DNA from: Pseudopyrenochaeta lycopersici
Taxonomy: Eukaryota; Ascomycota; Dothideomycetes; Pleosporales; Pseudopyrenochaetaceae
DNA length: 64,000 nucleotides
Reading direction: 5' to 3'
NCBI GenBank assembly: GCA_003313425.1
Contig: NHZP01000010.1
Location: forward strand, 434,001-498,000
In this document: positions 35,946-44,439 of the stretch, piece after piece
Numbering within the stretch: position 1 is the stretch's first letter
Layout of the letters: every line of letters starts with the position of its first letter
The notes under the pieces: model-generated
The model's database searches: none
What the model was told of the DNA's origin: nothing
Seen by the model: the letters and a program-made list of their open reading frames with translations, nothing else
Translations under genes and position numbers: made by a program

Positions 35946-37205
35946 ATGCCCCTACTTAGTCTAGCGGACGATTTGCTCCATTGCATATCCAATAATCTGG
36001 ATTTAGAGAGAGACATCAATGCCTTTGCACAAACCAACCGCCGCCTCTACTGTCTGCTAAATAGCTATCTCTACCGTTATAATGTACAAGAATCTGGAAG
36101 CTCGGCATTATTGTGGGCCGGCCGACAAGGTCAAGAGGCGACGGCTCAAAAGCTGTTAGATGAAGGGGCTGATATTCAAACGATGGGCGATTATGGTTGG
36201 ACGTCGCTGTCGTGGGCCGCAAGGAACGGTCACGAGGCAGTGGTAAAGCTGCTTCTCGCGCAAGAGGGTGTTGACCCGGACCATAAGGATAAATTTCGTC
36301 GGTCACCACTGCAATTAGCCGCATGGGACGGCAACGAGGCAGTAGTAAAGCTGCTGCTCGCAGAAGACGGCGTGAACCCAGACTCTAGAGACGAAGATGG
36401 TCGGACGCCGCTCTCATGGGCCGCAAGAAACGGGCACGAGGCAGTAATGAAGCTTCTGCTTGCGGAGGGCGCCGCTAACCCTACCTCTAAGGACAAAGGT
36501 GGGCAGACGCAGCTGCAATTAGCCGCATGGGGAGGGAACGAGGCAGTAGTAAAGCTGCTTCTCGCGCAGGAGGGCGTCGACCCGGCCTCCAAGGATGAAG
36601 ATGGCCAGACGCCGCTGTTATGGGCTGCCGAAAATGGGCACGTGGCAGTAGTGAAGCTGCTTCTCGCGCAGGAGGGCGTCGACCCGGACCCCAAGGACAA
36701 AGTTGGTCGGACGCCGCTGAAACTGGCCGCAGCTGGGGGACACGAGGCAGTGGTGAAGCTACTGCTCGGGGAGGACGGTGTCGACCCAGACTCTAAGGGC
36801 GAAAATTTTCCGACGCCGCTGTTTTTAGCGGCAGAAAATGGGCACGAGGGTGTGGTGAGCCTGCTACTCGCGAAGGACGGTGTCAGCCCGGACTCTAAGG
36901 ACGAAGTTAGTCGAACGCCGCTGTTGTTCGCCGCAGCGAAAGGGTACGAGACGGTAGTAAAGCTTCTTCTCGCGGGAGGCGCCGTCGACCCAGACTATAA
37001 GGGCTATTATGGTCGGACACCGCTGCAACTAGCCGCATGGGGGGGACATGAGGCAGTAGTAAAGTTACTACTTGCGGAGGACGCCGTCGACCCGGACTCT
37101 AAGGACAAAGATGGTCGGACGCCGCTGTCATGGGCCGCAGAAAATGGGCATAAGGAGGTAGTGAAGCTTCTGCTCGCGAGCAAGGGGATAGCCGACAGCC
37201 AATAG
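35946..37205 (+). CDS. F-box-like ankyrin-repeat protein
   Basis: An intronless 419-residue protein. Residues 1-45 (LLSLADDLLHCISNNLDLER, AFAQTNRRLYCLLNSYLYRY) match the F-box-like head common in fungal ankyrin proteins, expected to dock SCF ubiquitin ligases. Eleven ankyrin repeats of mostly 34 residues follow, with the core TPLxxAAxNGHEAVVKLLLA. A GVDPDSKD linker of one residue more than the usual 33-residue unit is repeated almost uniformly. Neighbouring repeats are very similar at DNA level, indicating recent internal duplication or conversion. A target cannot be inferred. Such highly similar repeats are also seen in NLR sensor arrays, which fits the neighbourhood. Confidence 0.88.
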   Translation: MPLLSLADDLLHCISNNLDLERDINAFAQTNRRLYCLLNSYLYRYNVQESGSSALLWAGRQGQEATAQKLLDEGADIQTMGDYGWTSLSWAARNGHEAVVKLLLAQEGVDPDHKDKFRRSPLQLAAWDGNEAVVKLLLAEDGVNPDSRDEDGRTPLSWAARNGHEAVMKLLLAEGAANPTSKDKGGQTQLQLAAWGGNEAVVKLLLAQEGVDPASKDEDGQTPLLWAAENGHVAVVKLLLAQEGVDPDPKDKVGRTPLKLAAAGGHEAVVKLLLGEDGVDPDSKGENFPTPLFLAAENGHEGVVSLLLAKDGVSPDSKDEVSRTPLLFAAAKGYETVVKLLLAGGAVDPDYKGYYGRTPLQLAAWGGHEAVVKLLLAEDAVDPDSKDKDGRTPLSWAAENGHKEVVKLLLASKGIADSQ

Positions 37206-37670
37206 CCGCAAGTAGTTTCGCAATATCGAATGGTAGTAGCAAAGAGAGCAATATGCCTCTGAATGTGGAAATGTCCATGAATAAGTGAACAAGCATCGTA
37301 AAGTTAGCTTAGGTGACGAAGGCTGAAGGGGAGCAGTTGGCATAAACTACAGCAGACTCAGTTAACTATAGCTTAAGTATTTGTGTACGCTGATAGAAGT
37401 AAGCCATGGGAAAGCGGGAACTAGCAGCCAGCTCGCAGATGCCGTGAGAGTCCTCGGGCCACGTGCGGCTCTAGTCACGTGCAGGGCTAGATATATACTC
37501 ACTCTCAACCCCTAAGTCCTCTTCAAGGATTCGTCTCAATACATCCTGTACCTACACTTCCCTTGAGTCCTCTTTGCCTGCCTAGTGCCTCACAGATACG
37601 CCATGAGGATATGTTGATAGGTGATAGCTATCTTATATACTGGGAGGCTAGGGACTCTCCCAGCCCTTTG
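37206..37670. other. Interval between ankyrin gene and inverted duplication
   Basis: 465 bp, no gene seen. Two CACGTG palindromes occur within about 25 bp (near 37460 and 37477); whether they regulate anything is unknown. Confidence 0.35.
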
Positions 37671-37706
37671 ATCACCTGATGTCCACCTAATCCGCGGATT
37701 CTAACA

Positions 37707-38312
37707 TTAACAGCCACAACCACAGGCCTTACAGTTACCCTTGGCACATTTTGCAGCCTTATTGTTATATGACCATTCGCAATCCTGCCACCTCCCGCAG
37801 GGAGTCCAACCTCCATTTCCACTTTCGTACGCTAGCCAGCACCACGACTTCTTAGGTTTATTAGGAAGAACTAAAAAGGGACCATCGCAGTTCCTCCAGC
37901 ACCAGCCATTATCACATCCATAATCATAGTCAACGCCGAACCCACGACCTCCTTGTGCGCAAGTGCCCCGTTTAGTAATCTCCGCAACTTCAGCAATAAG
38001 CTCCCCACGCTTAGCAGAGCTCGTATGGTCCGCAACCTCAGCAATAGGCTCTCCGCGCTTAGCAGGGCTCGTAAGGTCCGCCTCCCCGACATTAGGGTTG
38101 TATTGAGAGCTGGTAATACCAAGTTCAGATGGATGCTTTTTGCACTTTCGAAGAGTAGAAATATTAGTGCCTTCAGGCAACTCTGCTTGGTTCCATTCCA
38201 TAACTCCAAGCTCGCCACATTCCTCAATGATAGCAAGTTCAGCTAAAGAGGTAGTAGGAGAGCATAATACTCTAGTAGCAGCTAGGCTAAGAAGTGCAAA
38301 TAAAAATTTCAT
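37707..38312 (-). CDS. Secreted Kex2-type cysteine-rich protein, copy A
   Basis: A 201-residue intronless protein of unknown family. A signal peptide (MKFLFALLSLAATRVLCS) is followed by a pro-region of about 100 residues that contains an internal repeat, AKRGEPIAEVADHTSS / AKRGELIAEVAEIT. Lys-Arg sites occur in each unit and before the mature part (ITKR|GTCAQ). The mature segment of about 85 residues has 12 Cys in the order YDYGCDNGWCWRNCDG, SWCWLAYESGNGGWTPC, GRWQDCEW and KCAKGNCKACGCGC. An even Cys number and Kex2 sites suggest a secreted, disulphide-bonded peptide, effector- or antimicrobial-like. No known toxin motif was identified. A TATA box lies 74 nt upstream (38386-38392). Copy A has one more pro-repeat than copy B. 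Confidence 0.85.
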   Translation of the reverse strand: MKFLFALLSLAATRVLCSPTTSLAELAIIEECGELGVMEWNQAELPEGTNISTLRKCKKHPSELGITSSQYNPNVGEADLTSPAKRGEPIAEVADHTSSAKRGELIAEVAEITKRGTCAQGGRGFGVDYDYGCDNGWCWRNCDGPFLVLPNKPKKSWCWLAYESGNGGWTPCGRWQDCEWSYNNKAAKCAKGNCKACGCGC

Positions 38313-38385
38313 TTTTGTAGGGTTAAAGGTTAAAGAAGTAGTTTTATAAGAGCTGTGTTAATAATTAAGTAGCGCAATAGGTGCC

Positions 38386-38392
38386 TTTTATA
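38386..38392 (-). promoter_or_regulatory. TATA box of copy A
   Basis: TATAAAA in the context GGATATAAAAGGCACC, 74 nt upstream of the ATG. It is conserved at the same distance in copy B. Confidence 0.5.
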
Positions 38393-38777
38393 TCCTGAAG
38401 ACCTTAGTAAAGCTATTCTAAATACAGCCAAGTAAGGGGCTATACAGAGCCCTGTATATAGGCTACCGCAGAGCCTTGATGCAAGGGGTAATCATGTACG
38501 GGCTGCCCCCCTTCCCTCCCCCCCCCCCCCCTCCTGCAAATCCTTCCGGGGGGCCTGAATTTGGTAGTGAGGTCGATTTGACGCGTCTATCCATTAAACA
38601 ACTACTACCACTACTAGCACCTATCTGATGCCCTCTACACATGGAAACCGCACGCGCGATTATATTTCGCGTGTTAATAACGGCTCTCGCCTTTCCTATG
38701 AAGAGAGGTGTCAAATACTAATATTACGGAACTTCGCAAAGTAGGGTTACACGCGTATCGCGAGGGAGCTAGGGATT

Positions 38778-38884
38778 CTGTGTAACATGAATTTTCTTAG
38801 GTAGAAGTTGGGTTGGGGTAGGGGTCTTACATAATAGAATCCTACCTCTACCTAACTCCTACCCAACAAATTCATGTTACACAG
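38778..38884. mobile_element. MITE-like hairpin element
   Basis: A 107-bp segment bounded by perfect 17-bp terminal inverted repeats (CTGTGTAACATGAATTT at 38778-38794 and its reverse complement at 38868-38884). Imperfect pairing continues inward through GGTAGAAGTTGGGTTGGGG / CCTACCTCTACCTAACTCC. It has no coding capacity. A target-site duplication is not clear. Size and structure fit a miniature inverted-repeat element or a folded RNA/DNA hairpin. Confidence 0.6.
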
Positions 38885-38932
38885 GGTTGGAGTTGGGTCG
38901 CACAGACTTAGGCGTGCGACCCTAACCCAACC
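38885..38932. repeat. Second inverted repeat next to the MITE-like element
   Basis: Arms GGTTGGAGTTGGGTCGCAC (38885-38903) and GTGCGACCCTAACCCAACC (38914-38932) pair at 16 of 19 positions around a 10-nt loop. The AGTTGGGT core is shared with the adjoining hairpin, so the two may be one composite element. Confidence 0.55.
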
Positions 38933-39247
38933 TAGGTACAGGACGTAGCTGTAAGGATTAGTTAGGTAGCACCTGATATAGGATGATATATAGAGATATC
39001 TGGTAGTATTGTGTGTAGACGAATCGCTGCCGACAGGGCAGCGAGAAGAGGGGTTCTATCTATTGTAATTAAACCACGCTAACCCGATTAGGTTCTGATA
39101 TGGAACCCCAACAAGATATACGGAGTCCGAGGCCAGAGGGCCTTACAGTAGCTTAAGGAGCTAGGCTCTGCGGCCTGGTAGCCTATATACAGGGCTCTGT
39201 ATAGCCCCTTGGCTGTATTTAGAATAGCTTTACTAAGGTCTTCAGGA

Positions 39248-39254
39248 TATAAAA
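39248..39254 (+). promoter_or_regulatory. TATA box of copy B
   Basis: TATAAAA in GGATATAAAAAGCACC, 74 nt before the ATG, matching copy A. Confidence 0.5.
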
Positions 39255-39327
39255 AGCACCTATTACGCTGCTTAATTATTAACACAGCTCTTATAAAACT
39301 ACTTCTTTAACCTTTAACCCTATAAAA

Positions 39328-39879
39328 ATGAAATTTTTATTTGCACTTAGCCTAGCTGCTACTAGAGTATTATGCTCTCCTACTACCTCTTTAGCTGAAC
39401 TTGCTATCATTGAGGAATGTGGCGAGCTTGGAGTTATGGAATGGAACCAAGCAGAGTTGCCTGAAGGCACTAATATTTCTACTCTTCGAAAGTGCAAAAA
39501 GCATCCATCTGAACTTGGTATTACCAGCTCTCAATACAACCCTAATGTCGGGGAGGCGGACCTTACGAGCCCTGCTAAGCGTGGAGAGCTTATTGCTGAG
39601 GTTGCGGAAATTACCAAACGGGACCATTGCCTCGAATCAGGAGGTCGTGGGAAGGGCTTTGATTATGATTATGGATGTGATAATGGCTGGTGCTGGAGGA
39701 ACTGCGATGGTCCGTTTTGGAGTTCTATCGAAAAGAAGACGTGGTGCTGGCTGGCGTATGAAAGTGGAAATGGAGGTTGGACTCCCTGCGGGAGGTGGCA
39801 GGATTGCGAATGGTCATATAACAATAAGGCTGCAAAATGTGCCAAGGGTAACTGTAAGGCCTGTGGTTGTGGCTGTTAA
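39328..39879 (+). CDS. Secreted Kex2-type cysteine-rich protein, copy B
   Basis: 183 residues. Signal peptide and pro-region are nearly identical to copy A, but there is one fewer Lys-Arg repeat and a one-residue shorter signal core. The final pro-site is ITKR|DHCLES. The mature part keeps all 12 Cys and the C-terminal half (WCWLAYESGNGGWTPCGRWQ to ACGCGC). It differs at its N-terminus (DHCLESGGRGKGFDYDYG versus GTCAQGGRGFGVDYDYG) and in the loop before the fifth Cys (FWSSIEKKTWCW versus FLVLPNKPKKSWCW). An intact ORF and promoter suggest both copies can be expressed. Function unknown; effector-like by architecture. Confidence 0.85.
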   Translation: MKFLFALSLAATRVLCSPTTSLAELAIIEECGELGVMEWNQAELPEGTNISTLRKCKKHPSELGITSSQYNPNVGEADLTSPAKRGELIAEVAEITKRDHCLESGGRGKGFDYDYGCDNGWCWRNCDGPFWSSIEKKTWCWLAYESGNGGWTPCGRWQDCEWSYNNKAAKCAKGNCKACGCGC

Positions 39880-39951
39880 TGTTAGAATCCGCGGATTATG
39901 TGGACATCAGGTGATTAGAAGGATACTGAACAGATACTCAGGTGACAAGTG

Positions 39952-40182
39952 ATGGAGACGTTCAAGAGGGTGCTTGGGGAGGAGCATCCTTCCACGCTGA
40001 CCAGCATGAACAATCTCGCATTTACGTTAAAAGGCCAATCTCGCAACAACGACGCTATTGTACTTATGGAGAAATGCTTTCAGCTATGCAAACACGTCCT
40101 AGGGCCTCAGCACCCGCGCACAACATCATCACTACAAGCTCTGAACGGGTGGCAGTTGGAGAACCTGGAGATTGGCATTTGA
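39952..40182 (+). pseudogene. TPR (kinesin-light-chain type) fragment of an NLR-like gene
   Basis: The frame METFKRVLGEEHPSTLTSMN NLAFTLKGQ, then LCKHVLGPQHPRTTSSLQAL, corresponds to two TPR_12 repeats of the kind forming the C-terminal sensor arrays of fungal NB-ARC/TPR proteins. There is no N-terminal ATPase part; the frame is lost at about 40180, where LINE sequence begins. It is therefore a fragment. Confidence 0.7.
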
Positions 40183-40186
40183 CAGA

Positions 40187-40945
40187 ACTTCATCTGTTGT
40201 ACGCTTATTAGCAATGATGCCTAAGACAGGGAAGACAGACCGAACATCACCCCGCTCCTGCAGACCTATAGCGCTTCTCTCTTGCATTGGAAAAGGACTT
40301 GAACGAACAGTGGCTAGACGAATTGCATGGACTGCCATGACACACAAGATCCTCAGCCCCCAGCATGGCGGCGCCCTTCCAAAGCGCTCTGCAGCAGACC
40401 TCACTGCAGCGTTCACCCATGACAATGAAGCAGCATGGGCACTTGGAAAGCATGTCACTATGGTCACCCTAGATGTTCAAGGCGCCTTTGATGCCCTCCT
40501 CAAGAACCGCCTGCTACACCGGATGGCCCAACAGGGCTGGCCACAAAGGACCATACTCTTTGTAGACTCATTCCTCACTGACCGGAGGGTCCAAGTCCGC
40601 CTTGGACAGGTCACTACCCCTAGCTACCCTGTCGCCTGTGGCACAGCCCAAGGCTCGCCTCTCTCTCCTGACCTATACACACTGTACCTAGCAGAGCTAC
40701 TATCTATGGACACAGAACGGAGGTTTGGATACGCAGACGACATATGTCTATACCGGGCCTCACACTCTATGGACAACAACGTCGAGCCCCTTGCATCAGA
40801 CCTGAGGCAGATCAGAGCATGGGAAGAGGCCAACAAGGTCACCTTTGCTCCAGAAAAGCAGGAAATGATACACCTAACTAGACAGCGAAGCAGCTACGCA
40901 CCGCCCTGTGTGGTAGATGAGCAGCTCACAATCCATCCAATCCTT
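40187..40945 (+). mobile_element. Truncated LINE (non-LTR) reverse transcriptase
   Basis: An open frame with the RT motifs of fungal Tad1-like LINEs: SCRPIALLSCIGKGLERTVA, TLDVQGAFDALLKNRLLHRM, ACGTAQGSPLSPDLYTLYLA and FGYADDICLY (catalytic Asp pair). Neither ORF1, the endonuclease nor the downstream RNase H/tail is attached. The apparent start at 40172 is a TTG, so this is an internal piece cut at both ends. The 3' junction at about 40945 abuts antisense NLR sequence. Confidence 0.85.
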
Positions 40946-41125
40946 CCAGGTGGAGAACATAGCCAGCCAACGGACTCGTGAATGAATTGGACTTTCTGAA
41001 GCTTGGATGTTGTGATCTCTGTTAGTCCTTTAGAGGAGTCGAGTATAAATCTCTTAATTACGTCCTTCGTAATATTCCCAGGATCCCACATTAATACTAC
41101 ATCTAGTTTAACTCCAGAAAGGATA
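40945..41125 (-). pseudogene. Antisense fragment of a NACHT-ankyrin type NLR
   Basis: The minus strand reads NITKDVIKRFILDSSKGLTE and TTSKLQKVQFIHESVGWL. This is the winged-helix segment after NACHT in fungal NACHT-ankyrin proteins, where relatives read QTVQFIHESVRDFLL. It is only about 60 codons, on the strand opposite to the NACHT-WD40 remnant it touches. Confidence 0.6.
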
Positions 41126-42506
41126 GAGTGGAACGTGCTGAAGAAGCTAGTTTCGTTCCCGCCTGGGCTGAACTCCCTGTACAAGCGGATGATGCTGCAA
41201 ATAAGCGAGTCGGACGGTGTAGAGATCTGCAAGAAGGTGCTGGCGTTAATTGTGATACTTTACCAGCCTGTCACGATTAACGAACTGGCTGCGCTCGTCA
41301 AGCAGCTTCGCGACTTTGTCGACGACCTAGCGTCAGTGCGAGACATTGTCGGCCTCTGTAGCTCGTTTCTCACCATACGAGACAACGCAGTCTATTTTGT
41401 GCATCAGTCCGCAAAGGACTTTCTCTTCACAGAGGCGTCTAGCAATATTTTTCCAAAAGGAAGCGAGGACGTTCATTAGGATGTCTTTTTAAACTCACTC
41501 GCGATTATACCCAGGACTTTGCAACGGAATATATACGGTCTTAAAACACTAGGACATCCTATCAAGGATGTCAAGCCGCCCAATCCAGATCCTTTAGCAG
41601 CGTCACGATACTCGTGCATCCATTAGATCGATCATTTGTGCGAGTCGAAGTCTCAGATCTCTATAGATCATAGTGGCGATTTGCAGGCTGGAGGTGTCAT
41701 TAATACCTTTTTAAGGGAGAAGTATCTCTACTAGCTTGAAGGGCTTAGTTTGTGCAAGAGCATAGCAAAGGGCGTAGTCTCAATAGCAAAACTAGGGTCA
41801 CTAGTTCAGGTATAGCATGCGCACACAATATGCTTATACTATGTACATAATTTAGATGCTAAGACAGATGTAGCTGCGAGGTGTAGATGAGTTTACTAAA
41901 CTTACCCAAGACGCGCGGCGGTTCATCATGTATCATAAAACGGCTATCGAGAGTAGCCCTTTCCAGGCATATGCATCTGCGCTATTATTCAGTCTAGCAG
42001 GTAGCTCAATTAGAAGGATGTTCCAGCACGAAGAGCCAGAATATATAGTTATTAAGCTGAGCATGAGAGACGATTGGAGTGCGTGTTTGCAGACACTCGA
42101 AGGCCACAGCAGCGCTGTGATCTCCGTGGCCTTCTCCCACGACCCGACTCGGCTGGCGTCGGCGTCATCAGACAACACCGTAAAGATCTGGGACACAAGC
42201 AGCGGAGAGTGCCTGCACACCCTCAGTATTGGCACACTTATCCGCTACTTATCCTTTGATCCCACCAGCTCCTGTCTACGCACCGACATCGGTCCTTTTT
42301 CCGTCGACGCATTGAGTGTTTCTAGTACAATAGACATCGTGGGGCAGCAAGTGACCCAGTACTTAGGCATAGGCGTGGATCCGGACAGCACGTGGATTAC
42401 GCACAACGGTGAGAACATGCTTTGGATACCACCAGAGTATCGGTCGTGGTGCTCATCTGTGTCCGAGAACAAATTTGGAATCGGAACTGGATCAGGAAAA
42501 GTATAA
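41126..42506 (+). pseudogene. NACHT-WD40 (HET-E-like, NWD) pseudogene
   Basis: The segment from 41126 reads the region after NACHT: LKKLVSFPPGLNSLYKRMML, VYFVHQSAKDFLFT. The frame then crosses three in-frame stops, TAG at 41477, 41624 and 41732, each explained by one C:G to T:A change in Gln or Trp. It resumes in another phase as DEFTKLTQDARRFIMYHKTA. One WD40 unit follows (LQTLEGHSSAVISVAFSHD, SASSDNTVKIWDTSSGECL), then a terminal NWD-like tail to 42506. Intact relatives carry several to many highly similar WD repeats; here only one remains and the NACHT ATPase is missing. The parent family controls heterokaryon incompatibility and innate recognition. Confidence 0.8.
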
Positions 42507-42567
42507 ATATGCAGTGCGAGCCTCGAGCGATCTGTAGTTATAAGCAGGAGAAGGTAGACATATACTG

Positions 42568-42825
42568 GAGTTAGATCAACGTAGGTTTGCGCCGACGCTG
42601 GTAGCTGTACGCGCTATGGCTAATGAGCTGCTAGCAGCGCTTGGTGGAGGTCAGGTTAGGATAAATTGGCTATCTAACTTTGTTAAGCGTACAGACAGCC
42701 ACAACGCGTTTTACCCAATCGTACGTTAGGCAGAGAGCTCTGTGTGAGGACCCAAAGGTGGTTAACAGCTGGTTTAATCGAGTACTGGCAATTGTAGTTC
42801 GTTCTATGGAGATTGATGACTAACA
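42568..42825 (+). pseudogene. Pogo/Fot-type DDE transposase fragment
   Basis: The frame reads ELDQRRFAPTLVAVRAMANE, then VRINWLSNFVKRTDSHNAFY, the HTH/CENP-B-like DNA-binding part of fungal pogo transposases. After a stop and a frame change it reads CEDPKVVNSWFNRVL, the next conserved segment. The DDE catalytic domain is absent. The element is dead and starts about 60 bp after the NLR relic. Confidence 0.7.
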
Positions 42826-43707
42826 GAACCACAAGCAGCGTGTGCGCGGACGATCCAAGCGATGCCCCTCGAGCACCTACGCTTGCCGAGGCTGAGGCTA
42901 CCTGTTCAAATCTCACACGTTTAAAAGACAAGAAAAGGGAAACAGAGACTAGAAGTGATTAGTTGTTGTAGCACATTCGCAAGCGATACTTAAAATGGTG
43001 GAGTAGGACATGTAAGCTTCTAAACTTAGATCTGCGTGTGAAGAAAGGCCACTTTCGACTTTGGCGCGGAGCCCATTTCGCACTCCGCACCCAGCAGTCC
43101 TTACCCTCCACCCTTCATTCCACTCTTAGCCTCTCTTTGACTAACTTAGGCCTATGTGGTTGCCCTTTGTCTCCATTTCCTCTCTTTCTGCACACTGTCG
43201 CTTTCCCTGTTACTGCATTGCCTGTGAAGACCTTCGTTCATCATGCGCTCCATACTCATAGTAAGGAACATACCCTCTGCAAGACTGCAGGACTGTTTGC
43301 CATCAACGAGGCGGTCAACCAGCTGCAGGGTCCGCCATGTATAGCTCTTGATAGAAAATGCTTCCCAACACTAGCAGCCAGCGTGCGATCTTCTCAGACT
43401 CGCAGTCAGCGCTGCTATCAGTACTGCATACAGACAATAGCATTGCAGTTATGCCAAGCGCAACCGCTGAAGAGTATCATCACAGTTAACCTACCATACA
43501 TCGTGGACTGGCTCATAGCTACCGCACACAGTCGCTGCCAGCGTGATTTCTAGCGTAGTCGTCAGTAGTGGCGTCCATCCCTTGCCAGCGTGATACATGG
43601 GTCTGAAAGAGCAACCGCCACTTTAATAGACATCTTACTCCATTCATCATCCGCTCACATTCATAGTTTACGCAAGACGATCAGGTCGTGTTTCCAGCAC
43701 TGCAGCC

Positions 43708-43971
43708 ATGTCGTCCCAATCGCAGTCCCAGCTAGTAGCGCATACGAAGGCAAGACAAGCCGCCAACAACAACTACCAGAAGCTCTTAAAAACCCTCTAC
43801 AGAAAGCTGTCGAAGCTGTGCCACAAATACGACGCGGACATATACTTCCTAGCGTATCGCAACGGTCGATACAATGTTTTCGCATCTATGTATAAGACAG
43901 GTCAGCCTTGGTCGCCGCCAGATCGAGATGCTCTTGTAGGCCCCTCACCTCTCACGCCTATTAAGGGCTAA
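43708..43971 (+). CDS. Small MADS-box-like protein
   Basis: An intact 87-residue ATG frame. The core KLLKTLYRKLSKLCHKYDAD followed by IYFLAYRNGRYNVFAS has the pattern of the SRF/MADS DNA-binding fold (basic helix, then CDADIYxxxxRNGRYxxF strand). It then has GQPWSPPDRDAL, a Pro-rich ending seen in short MADS-like proteins of Dothideomycetes. It is shorter than classic MADS proteins and the basic N-arm is weak, so DNA binding is uncertain. The upstream 43.04-43.3 kb is C/T-rich and promoter-like. It lies between transposon debris and the TA-rich block. Confidence 0.5.
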   Translation: MSSQSQSQLVAHTKARQAANNNYQKLLKTLYRKLSKLCHKYDADIYFLAYRNGRYNVFASMYKTGQPWSPPDRDALVGPSPLTPIKG

Positions 43972-44439
43972 CTCTTGCTGAGGACGGGATATATCCTCCA
44001 CCGGTGATCAAGTCGCCAGCCCATTGTCGTCAAGCTCGTCATGAACAAGCGAAGGTGAGCGTCCAGGAGCCCTGCTTCACAGGAACTGCATGACTTCAGC
44101 ACAAGCACTCCGACCACGTCATCGATGAACACCGCTTGCACCATGGCCGTGGCTGAATCTGATAGCTCACTCTTACGAAGGCAGTGGCTGGGAACCTAGA
44201 CTTGATGCACATCCGTGTATGAAACAATATAGTCGCAAAGTCTATTAGCTATCCCTATTATTCAATGTTCAGCTGGATGTACTTTCTCCTTTCATACGAT
44301 TTTGCTGTCTGCTTGTCAAGCGATGTATTGGCGAGTCGATAGTAGGTTGGCTAGCGAAGCTATGTGGATAGCTACGGCATCTGGTGTGTGACGCTAGAGC
44401 CCCTCGGGTCCAGTGTCAACGAGATGGCGTTAACAACAG
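43972..44439. other. Interval without gene at left edge of the TA-rich block
   Basis: Ordinary base composition and no open frame of note. Composition changes to TA-rich near 44440. Confidence 0.45.

Larger units (their letters stand above)
37671..38475 (-). repeat. Left arm of large inverted duplication
   Basis: The reverse complement of this segment matches 39163-39915 from the shared GGCTCTGCGG...TAGCCTATATACAGGG end to the ATCAGGTGAT end, beyond both ends of the gene it carries. The duplication covers promoter, gene and 3' flank. Differences are concentrated in small indels and in two parts of the coding region. Confidence 0.9.
38476..39162. other. Spacer between inverted arms
   Basis: 687 bp of unique sequence without a gene. 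It contains a run of 14 C (38518-38531), the hairpin element at 38778-38884 and a second hairpin at 38885-38932. Confidence 0.6.
39163..39915 (+). repeat. Right arm of large inverted duplication
   Basis: The inverted counterpart of 37671-38475, about 50 bp shorter. The shortfall is mainly one missing pro-repeat unit inside the gene plus small indels. Confidence 0.9.

Noticed and set aside
43358..43489. Peptide AIFSDSQSALLSVLHTD resembling an RNase H motif of LINEs
   Set aside because: Only about 40 codons with no second RNase H motif. Suggestive of LINE debris but insufficient.
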